This document shows, one piece after another, positions 34,364-43,700 of a DNA stretch of 64,000 bases. The DNA lies in assembly GCF_041154485.1 (NCBI RefSeq), contig NZ_AP028670.1, forward strand, positions 372,001 through 436,000, in the 5' to 3' direction. A program made the position numbers and the translations under genes. The notes beneath the pieces are model-generated. The model saw only the letters and a program-made list of their open reading frames with translations. It did no database searches and was not told the DNA's origin. The stretch comes from Variovorax sp. V93 (lineage in GTDB: Bacteria > Pseudomonadota > Gammaproteobacteria > Burkholderiales > Burkholderiaceae_C). Positions within the stretch are counted from its first letter, which is position 1. Every line of letters starts with the position of its first letter.

Positions 34364-36229
34364 ATGCCGAAAGTCACGGCCACCGGCTGCGAGAATCCGC
34401 AGCCAATGAACCTCGCACGCCGCATCGACCCACGGCGCTCCATGGCCGCCGCGATCGGCTGGCTGCTGATTGCGCTCACCCTGTGCCTGGCGCTCGTGGC
34501 CAACCTGTGGCTGCGCAGCTTCGTGCGTGCGACGCTGCTCGAGCAGCACGGCCAGCGCCTGGAAGCCGCGGCCGAGCACGTCAATGCCGAACTCGACACC
34601 GCGTTGCTGCTGCGCCTGCAGGCCGTCAGCGTGGTGGCGGCCATGCTGTCGGAGGATGTGCAGCACAGCGAGGGCGCGCGCCTGAAGCGCTCGCTCGAGG
34701 CGGTGCGCCGCGGCGTGCCCGACCTGATCTGGCTGGCGGTGACGGATGCCGACGGCTTCATCGTCGCCGCCACCGACGAGCAGGTGGTCGGCCAGAACGT
34801 CAATCAGCACGCGTGGATCTCGCAGGGCCTGGACGCCGCATGGATCGAGGAAGGCCGCTCGCCGCAGGAGCGCTTCCTGAAGCTCACTGCGCCGGTGCGC
34901 AACGCGGACGGCGCAATCATCGGCGTCGTCGCCGCGAACCTGCGCTGGAACTGGGTGCAGAAGATCATGGGCGAGATCCGCGCCTCGCCGGGCGAATGGC
35001 TGCTGATCGACCGCGACGGCATCGTGCGCCACGGGCCGGGCGCACTTCTGGGGCAGCGCTGGCAGGATGCCGGCGATCCGATCACGCCCTTCGATCCCGT
35101 GGTCGCAGGCCTGGGGAACGACGGATCCGATCTGCCCACGCGCATCCGCACGAGGCGGCTGCTGGACAACCGGCCCTACCTGATCGCGACCCCGCCCAAT
35201 GCGCGTGACGGCACGCTGCGCCGCCTCGGCTGGCAGGCCGTGGTGATCCAGCCGGTCGAATCGGTCGCGGCGTTTGCGACTGCCATCGAATGGCGCATCT
35301 CGATCGTGCTGAGCCTGCTGGGCCTGGCCGCCGCGGTGGCGGGCATCGTCATGGCGCGCCGCCTCACGCGCCGTGTGAGCGTGATCGCCCATTCCGCGGA
35401 CGCGGTGCTGGCCGGCAGCGCCACGCGCATCGAGGTGCCGCAAGGCGTCGACGAAGCCGCGCGGCTGGGCAGCGCGCTCGACCGCCTGCTGGACACGCTG
35501 CGGCGCGAACGCGACGAGCTGCGCCGGCTCAATGCCGAGCTGGACGAACGCGTACGCCAGCGCACCGAAGAGATCAATCGGCTCGCGCAGGAATCGCGCG
35601 ATGCCGCAGTGGTGCGCGAGCGCCTTCGGCTGGCGCGCGGGCTGCACGACACGCTGGCGCATTCCATGATGGCGATGCTCACCGAGATCCGCGTGCTCAA
35701 GCACCTGGCATCGAACCGGCCCGATGCGCTGCCGGACGAGCTGGTCCGGGCCGAACGGGCGGCGCGCGACGGGCTGGACGAGGCGCGCCGCGCGATCGAC
35801 CAGCTGCGCAGCAACCCGGTGCGCGACATCGGGCTGGGAGCAGCGCTGGCCGAGCTGGCCAAGAACCTGAGCGAGCGCTCCGGCATCGAGCTCGACTGCC
35901 GGATCGACCCTGTGTTGTCCGCGCTCGCGGCCGAGCCGGCTGAAACCGTGTTCCACATGTGCGAGGAAGTGCTGCGCAACGTCGAACGGCACGCGGGCGC
36001 GGCACGGCTGCTGATCCGCCTGCAGCGCATGGCTGCGAGCGACAGCATCGAACTGGAGATCGCGGACGACGGCATCGGCTTCGAGCCGAGTGCAGGCGCC
36101 GCGGGGCACTACGGGCTCGTGGGACTGCGGGAGCAGGCCGACGCGATCGGCGCCCATCTGCGCATCGACAGCCGCAGCGGCGAAGGCACCCGCGTGTCGC
36201 TGCGATGGACGCAGGCGGGCTCAGCGTAA
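34364..36229 (+). CDS. NarX-type sensor histidine kinase with extracytoplasmic Cache-like domain
   Basis: The 621-residue kinase has a first membrane segment at about 30-50 (AAAIGWLLIALTLCLALVAN) and an extracytoplasmic sensor of about 250 residues resembling a double Cache domain (LIWLAVTDADGFIVAATDEQ). A second membrane segment (about 310-330), a HAMP-like linker and coiled coil follow, then HisKA_3 with His428 in RGLHDTLAHSM and an ATPase domain (IADDGIGFEPS, GHYGLVGLREQA). GGGAAG precedes the ATG. It is divergent from oxlT and probably senses a small organic anion. Confidence 0.88.
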   Translation: MPKVTATGCENPQPMNLARRIDPRRSMAAAIGWLLIALTLCLALVANLWLRSFVRATLLEQHGQRLEAAAEHVNAELDTALLLRLQAVSVVAAMLSEDVQHSEGARLKRSLEAVRRGVPDLIWLAVTDADGFIVAATDEQVVGQNVNQHAWISQGLDAAWIEEGRSPQERFLKLTAPVRNADGAIIGVVAANLRWNWVQKIMGEIRASPGEWLLIDRDGIVRHGPGALLGQRWQDAGDPITPFDPVVAGLGNDGSDLPTRIRTRRLLDNRPYLIATPPNARDGTLRRLGWQAVVIQPVESVAAFATAIEWRISIVLSLLGLAAAVAGIVMARRLTRRVSVIAHSADAVLAGSATRIEVPQGVDEAARLGSALDRLLDTLRRERDELRRLNAELDERVRQRTEEINRLAQESRDAAVVRERLRLARGLHDTLAHSMMAMLTEIRVLKHLASNRPDALPDELVRAERAARDGLDEARRAIDQLRSNPVRDIGLGAALAELAKNLSERSGIELDCRIDPVLSALAAEPAETVFHMCEEVLRNVERHAGAARLLIRLQRMAASDSIELEIADDGIGFEPSAGAAGHYGLVGLREQADAIGAHLRIDSRSGEGTRVSLRWTQAGSA

Positions 36230-36556
36230 GGCCGCGATCCGCAACCGCTGCGCGGGGCGCCATTCCCCCGGCATCCGAATTCAATGCAAGCAACGCCCGG
36301 CAAAACGATTGCTGCTTCTTCATTTCTTTCAAGTGCCGCAGGCATCGGAGCGTGTTGCATGCACATGGACGACTCGCGCTTCAATGGCAATGGAAACATC
36401 GGCGCGATTCCTTGAATTGCCCGACATGCTGCAATCGCGCGATGCATCCGCACTCGACATCAATCCCGAATGCTATAAACGAATGGCACCATGGAAGTGC
36501 CGCATGCAATATCGACGTAGTTACACACTGAAATTCATATCACTCCCGGACCTGAC

Positions 36557-36991
36557 ATGACCTCAAAAAGCAAACTGCTGCTCGGCGCCGCATTCCTGGC
36601 GGGTTGGATGAGCACAGCCTCGGCCCAGGACGCCGATCCGACGAACATGGTTCGCGGCGGCCTGCAAGCGATCCAATTGGTGGACCAGGGCAAGATCGGC
36701 GAACTCTGGGACGGCTCGGGCCCCGCCACCAAAAAGCGGGTCGCACGTCCCGAGTTCGTTCGCCAGGTCGAGGCGTCGCGGTCGCCGCTCGGCGCGGCGC
36801 AGCAGCGCACATGGGTCTCGGTGAATCGCCAGTTGGTTGCAAACGACGATCCCGATGTGGCCGGCCAATACATCAACGTCGAATACGAAACCCGCTTTGC
36901 CAACGCGAGCAACCGGGTGGTGCGCGAGATGACGAGTTTTCGCCTCGACGCCAGCGGCACGTGGCGCCTGAGCGGCTACGTGTTGCGCTAA
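36557..36991 (+). CDS. Exported DUF4019 family protein
   Basis: The 144-residue protein has a Sec leader (MTSKSKLLLGAAFLAGWMST, cleavage near residue 23 after ASA). The mature part of about 120 residues has WDGSGPATKKRVARPEFVRQ, QRTWVSVNRQL and a C-terminal WRLSGYVLR, the features I associate with DUF4019. The function is not known; members are small periplasmic proteins. The gene stands alone between the kinase (327 nt upstream) and the AT-rich adhesin leader region. The upstream gap holds no other convincing frame. Confidence 0.75.
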   Translation: MTSKSKLLLGAAFLAGWMSTASAQDADPTNMVRGGLQAIQLVDQGKIGELWDGSGPATKKRVARPEFVRQVEASRSPLGAAQQRTWVSVNRQLVANDDPDVAGQYINVEYETRFANASNRVVREMTSFRLDASGTWRLSGYVLR

Positions 36992-37753
36992 GCCGCTCTC
37001 CTAGGATGCGCCGCGGCTCCCGCGGCGCATCGGCCAGGCGAATACCCCATGGCGGCAGGCGTTCGCAGCAGCAATCTCCCCTTCCGCGCTCGACGGATCG
37101 CCGCACCACCTCCTGAGCGCGAGCCGTAGCCATCGGCAGCAGCTCGCACGGAGGCGGCGCGCGCGCCAGATCGGATCGCAGTTCGCTGCCTGTCCGGCGC
37201 GCCATCCTCCCCGGCCTCGGCCAACCCTCCGCACAGCAAACGGCATCGAGCCGATATTCGGGCGCCGCGCTATTCAGCGTGCATCAATTCGGTGCCATCC
37301 GATCAGGGTCACGCGCCAATTCTGCGTACTACCGCCATAAAACAATTGATATAGATTTTTAATCGAAAGCTACGGAAATCCGTGGCAATGAATAGAACAT
37401 TTAAAAACTTTGTATTACTATTTGTATTCTTAAGTTAATAGAAATTTCCAAAGTAATTCATTGAAAATCATGCTATGCATTAATGGTAAATAATAAATTC
37501 ATATTACTAACCTCAAAGCCCGTCCGATAAAAATCTCCAATTGCCGCAATGCGCCGTTGACGTTAATTCGCCACACGCCAGTTGCATTCCGCGACAACCT
37601 CTTAAGATTCGCCAAAAAAAATGTTTCCGCTTAATTGCAATTGATCGAATAGTTTTGCAATTACTTCTAAAGGTTCTATGGGCAATGCCATCCGTGGATA
37701 CCGCTTGCCGTGGAGCAAGGCTTCTGGCGTCTTGAACAATCGAGGAGAAATGC
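36992..37753. other. Long intergenic region, AT-rich in its right part, upstream of the adhesin
   Basis: This 762-nt space holds no convincing gene. From about 37310 to 37700 the base composition shifts sharply to A and T with many runs, very unlike the GC-rich surroundings. It ends with GAGGAG and the adhesin start 7-10 nt later. The region may contain the adhesin promoter and a long leader, and such composition is typical of DNA bound by H-NS/MvaT-like silencers. No clear -35/-10 pair could be fixed. Confidence 0.6.
37633..37662. promoter_or_regulatory. Inverted repeat in the adhesin leader region
   Basis: An exact 8-nt inverted repeat, AATTGCAA at 37633-37640 and TTGCAATT at 37655-37662, is separated by 14 nt. 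It lies about 90 nt before the adhesin start, within the AT-rich region. This is a plausible operator or promoter element for the adhesin, but no known factor is assigned. Confidence 0.4.
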
Positions 37754-40700
37754 ATGAATAAGTCGTACCGCAGCATCTGGAATGAGGCATTGGGCGCCTG
37801 GGTGGCGGCCTCCGAGCTCGCATCGGCACGGGGCAAAAAGGGTTCTTCGCGCGCACTGGCGAGCGGCCTGGATGCCGAGGCATCGCGGCCGGCGGGCACC
37901 TCGAAGGTCTACGGCAAGTTCGCCAGGATCGTGGCCGCGCTGGCGGCGATGGGCGGAATGGGTTGGGCCTCGTCGGTCCAAGCCCAGGTGAACTGCACTG
38001 CGGCGCCTTACAACTTCTACAGCGGCAGCGCGACGTGCGCGGGTTATCTGTCCCAAGCGACTTTCGGCGGAGCCACTGCCATAGGCTATAACGCCCAGAG
38101 TACGGGGCTGAATGCCACGACTCTCGGCTACCAAGCCCTTGCCTCAGCCACCAACGCCATTTACGTTGGTGCGCGCACCGGTGGAGTCGGAGCGTCCGGG
38201 GAGTCGTCGATTGCTATCGGTACGGATGTCAACTCCGGCGGCGCGGCAGCGGTCGCTGTTGGTGCGCAGTCGAAAGCAATGGGAACTAGGGGCGTTGCCT
38301 TGGGTGCGCAAGCCAATGCCGCTGTCGACTATGCGACAGCACTCGGTGGCGGTGGCGTCAGTCCAGCAACAGCCACACGGGCCACCGGCGTCGGTTCGAC
38401 GGCTCTCGGTGGCAATGCCACCAGTGGCGCGCTTGCATCGGGCGTCGATGCCATCGCCATCGGCGGTCAGTCCGTCTCGTCGACACAATACTCGGTGGCC
38501 ATTGGCTTGAATGCAGCAGCGTCAGGCCCGGGCGGCGCAGTCGCAATCGGTAGCAGCACGGTCTCGAACAATATCAATACGGTCGCGCTGGGCGTTAACG
38601 CCAATGCCACCGGAGCTGGCGCCAGCGCGTTGGGCACCGCTGCCACAGCTACGGGAGGGAACTCCACCGCCGTCGGCGTCAACTCCGTGGCAGGTGCAAA
38701 CTTCGCGTTCGCCGGAGGCTTTTTGGCCCAGGCAACCGGATTGCGCACCGTCGCGATAGGCAATCAGGCAGAAGCAACCAGCGACGCAGCCACCTCCGTC
38801 GGGAACACTGCTCGGGCGCTAGGGAACAGTTCGCTTGCACTCGGAGCGCAAGCACTCGCCATCGGGGACAGCACGGTTGCGGTCGGCCAGGGGGCCGGCG
38901 CGGGCTCGACGGTCGCCAACACGGGTTCGGTCGCAGTGGGCATCGCCGCCGGCACGCTGGTCAGCGGTGCGCAGAACACTGCCATGGGCGGGGGCATTGC
39001 GAGCGTGATGCGGGGCGCGGGTTCGGGCGTCACGGGAACGCGCAACGTCGCCTTCGGCTCGGGCGATGGCACGGTCGCCTACGATGGCACCCTGAAGGCT
39101 TCGGCAGGCAGCCTGGTCAGCGGCAGCGACAACATCGCCATCGGCACCAACGCAGGTATCGGCGTCGCCGCCAGCGAAACCACGTCGATCGGCCTGAGCG
39201 CGAATGCGAGCGCGGACAGGGCGATCGCCTTCGGCTCTCAAGCAAAAGCATCCGCTCTGGACGCCGTCGCGCAAGGTACCAACACGAGCGCAGCCGGCCG
39301 CAACGCCATCGCCATCGGTTTCCAGGCGATCGCCTCGGAGATCAACTCCATCAACCTGGGCGCACGCACGCTTGCAGGGTCGGGCGCCCTGGCGCAGGGC
39401 GCCATCGCCATCGGTACGGACGTGACGGCCTCGCAGGATCGCGCAGTCGCGTTGGGTGTCGTAAGCCAGGCAACCGGCCAGGACTCACTGGCGGCAGGTA
39501 CATGGGCCACTGCGGCCGCCAACTACGCGACGGCACTCGGCGCAGGCGGCAACAGCGCGGCGACAGCCGTGCGCGCCACCGGCGCCGGTTCGCTCGCCAT
39601 CGGTGGCAATGCCACCCTGGGCGCCCTCGCATCGGGCGCCAATGCCATCGCCATGGGCGGTGAATCCGTCGCCGATGCCGATGACGCGGTCGCGATCGGC
39701 CACGGCGCCAGGGCCACCGGCGGTCGCGCGGTTTCGATCGGCTCGGGCAACGTCGCCAACGGCAACGGCGCGGTCGCCATCGGCGACCCCAACACCGCCA
39801 CCGGCAACGGTGCGATCGCCTCGGGCCTGGACAACACCGCCACCGGCGACGGTTCCGTGGCCATGGGCAATACCAACATGGTGGGCGGCGGCGGGCAGGC
39901 GGTCAGCACGCCGGGCACGGCAGCACAGGGCGCGGTCGGCATCGGCTACCGCAACACGGTGGTGGGCCAGGGCAGTGTCGCGATCGGCAGCACCAGCAGC
40001 GCGCTGGCGGCGGGTGCGGTGGCATTCGGTGATACGGCAATTGCCAACAATGCAGACGACGTGGCGCTGGGCTCGGGTTCGGTGACGGCGGCGGCGGTCG
40101 GCACGGCCAGCACCACCATCGGTGGCACGACGTACAACTTCGCCGGCATCGCGCCGACGAGCACCGTGAGCGTCGGCAGCCTCGGCGCCGAACGGACCAT
40201 CACCAACGTGGCGGCGGGGCGGATCGCGGGCGACTCGACCGACGCGATCAACGGTAGCCAGCTCTACGCCACCAACCAGGCAGTTGCGGCGATCGCGGCC
40301 AGCACGCCCACCCACTACTACAGCGTGAACGACGGTGGCGTGCAGCAGGCGAACTACACCAACAACGGTGCGACAGGCGTCAACTCGTTGGCGAGCGGCG
40401 TGGCAGCCTCTGCCTCGGGCGATCAGTCCGTTGCGCAGGGCTTCGGGGCGAGCGCGTCGGCCGGCGATGCGATTGCGATCGGCACCGGCACCAAGGCTTC
40501 GGCCGTCAGCAGCACCGCGATCGGCGTCAACGCCACGGCATCGGGGGCCAGCGGCTCCACGGCGCTGGGCGCCTTCTCCACCGCCAGCGCCACCAACAGC
40601 CTGGCAGTCGGCGAGTTCGCCAACGCGTCCGGCGAGGCTGCGGCGGCCATCGGCCCGGGCGCGACCGCCGCCGCGGTGCGCGCCACGGCGGTCGGCAACG

Positions 40701-43700
40701 GCGCGCAGGCGCTCGCAGCTTCGGCCCTGGCGCTCGGCGACACGGCCGTGGCCAACAATGCAGGCGATGTGGCGCTGGGCTCGGGCTCGGTGACGGCCGC
40801 TGCCGTCGGCACGGCCAGCACCGTGATCAACGGCACGACCTACAACTTCCAGGGCACCACGCCGGCTTCGACGGTGAGCGTGGGCGCTCCGGGCGCCGAG
40901 CGCACCATCACCAACGTCGCGGCCGGCCGGATCTCCGGCACCTCGACCGATGCGATCAACGGCAGCCAGCTGTTCGCCACCAACTCGGCAATCGATGCCG
41001 TGGGCGTCACCGCCGGCAAGGGCTGGAACGTGACCACGGCCCAGACCGGCACCGGCACCGTGACCGGCACCAGCGTGCAGAACATCGCCCCGGGCGCCAC
41101 CGCCACCTACACGGCCGGCAACAACATCGCCATCACGCAGAACGGCGCCGAGGTGCAGATCGCCACCAGCGCGACGCCCAGCTTCACCAGCGTGACCACC
41201 GGCGGCACGGTGATGAACAACAACGGCGTCACCATCACCGGCGGCCCGAGCATCACCACCACCGGCATCAATGCCGGCAACACGGTCATCACCAACGTGG
41301 CGACCGGCGTGGCACCCACCGATGCGGTCAACGTGGACCAGCTGAACGACACAGTGGCGGCCAACAAGACCAAGTACTACAGCGTGAACGACAACGGGGT
41401 GGCCGGCGGCAACGTCAACAACGACGGGGCGCAGGGCATCAACTCCATCGCCGCAGGCGTGGGCGCCAGCACCACCGCGGCGGCCACCGGCAGCGTGGCC
41501 ATGGGCACCAACGCCGCGGTCAGCACGGTCAACGGGGTGGCACTGGGCTCTGGCGCGAACGCGAGCGCCAACGCGGGCGACGTGGCGCTGGGCGCGGGTT
41601 CCACCACGAGCAAGGTGGCCGGCACGGCCAGCACCGTGATCAACGGCACGACCTACAACTTCCAGGGCACCACGCCGGCTTCGACGGTGAGCGTGGGCGC
41701 TCCGGGCGCCGAGCGCACCATCACCAACGTGGCGGCGGGACGGATCTCCCAGACCTCGACCGACGCCATCAACGGCAGCCAGCTGTTCGCCACCAACTCG
41801 GCGATCGATGCCGTGGCCGTCACCGCCGGCAAGGGCTGGAACGTGACCACGGCGCAAACCGGCACCGGCACCGTGACCGGCACCAGCGTGCAGAACATCG
41901 CCCCGGGCGCCACCGCCACCTACACGGCGGGCAACAACATCGCCATCACGCAGAATGGCGCCGAGGTGCAGATCGCCACCAGCGCAACGCCCACCTTCAC
42001 CAGCGTGACCACGGGCGGCACGGTGCTGAACAACAACGGCCTCACGATCACGGGCGGCCCGAGCGTGACCATCACCGGCATCAATGCCGGCAACACGGTC
42101 ATCACCAACGTGGCCCCCGGCGTGGCACCCACCGACGCGGTGAACGTGAGCCAGCTGAACACCCAGATAGACGGAGCCAAGATCCGCTACTACAGCGTGA
42201 ACGACGGCGGCACGAAGCAGGGGAACTATGCGAACGACGGCGCCACGGGCCTCAATGCCCTGGCGGCCGGCGTGAACGCTTCGGCGGCCGGTGCCAGCGG
42301 CGTGGCAATGGGCAACGGCTCGCGCGCCAGTGCCGCGGATACCGTGGCGATCGGCAGCGGCGCGACGGCCGATTCGGCAGAGGCGGTGGCCATCGGCAAG
42401 GGAGCAACTGCCACGGGCGGCAAGGCCATCTCGATCGGTTCGGGCAACACGGCCTACGGCAACGGCGCCGTGGTGATCGGCGATCCGAGCTACGCGAGCG
42501 GCACCGGCGCCTTTACCGGCGGTGCCAACAACACCGCCAACAGCGACGGTACGGCCTCGGCCACCGCAGCCAACCAGGCCAACGGTGCGGTCGCGATCGG
42601 CAATGCCAACAAGGCGATCGGCCAGGGCTCGGTGGCACTGGGCAATGGCTCCACCGCCGGTGCGGTGGGCAAGGCGGGCAGCGTGGCCATCGGCGATGCT
42701 GCGGCGGCAACGGCCAATGCGGGCGACGTGGCGCTGGGCTCCGGCTCGACCACGGCCACGGCCGTCGGCACGGCCAGCGCCGTGATCAACGGTACGACCT
42801 ACAACTTCCAGGGCACCACGCCCGCGAGCACCGTGAGCGTAGGCAGCGTGGGCGCCGAGCGCACCATCACCAACGTCGCGGCAGGCCGGATCTCCGGCAC
42901 CTCGACCGATGCGATCAACGGCTCGCAGCTGTTCGCCACCAACCAGTCGATCGAGGACCTCAGCACCACGGTCACGACCAACAAGACCAAGTACTACAGC
43001 GTCAACTCCACCGGCGGCACCAACGAGGACAACACTGGCGCCACCGGGGCCGACGCCATCGCGTCGGGCAAGAACGCGGCGGCGAGCGGCACGTCGGCCG
43101 TGGCCATCGGCCTCGGCGCCACGGCGTCGGACGCCAACAGCGTGGCGCTGGGTTCCGGCTCGACGACGGCCGCGGCCGTCGGCACGGCCAGCGCGGTAAT
43201 CGGCGGCACCACCTACAACTTTGCCGGCACCACGCCGGCGAGCACGGTGAGCGTGGGCAGCGCGGGCAACGAACGCACCATCACCAACGTGGCGGCGGGC
43301 CGGCTTTCCAACACCTCGACGGATGCCATCAACGGTTCGCAGCTCTTTGCCACCAACCAGCAGGTGACGGCGAACACCACGCAGATCACCAACCTCGGCA
43401 ACACGATCGGCGACATCAACAACGGCGGAGGCATCAAGTACTTCCATGCCACCTCGACGCTGCCCGACTCGCAGGCGCTGGGCACCGACTCGGTCGCGAT
43501 CGGCCCGAATGCGGTCGCCAACAACGCGAACGACGTGGCGCTGGGCGCCGGCTCAACCACGGTGGCCGCGGTGGGCACGGCCAGCACGGTGATCAACGGC
43601 ACGACCTACGGCTTCGCGGGCACCACGCCGGCAAGCACAGTCAGCGTCGGTGCGGTGGGCGCGGAGCGCACCATCACCAACGTGGCGGCGGGCCGGATCT

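Noticed and set aside
36230..36556. Gap after the NarX-like kinase examined for a small gene
   Set aside because: Short frames are present, but none has a ribosome site and coherent composition. Nothing was called.
39485..43447. A 1320-codon open frame on the minus strand opposite the adhesin
   Set aside because: It mirrors the repetitive adhesin codons. Low stop frequency on the antisense strand is expected at this GC content, and the translated sequence is Ala/Gly/Arg/His low-complexity with no motif.
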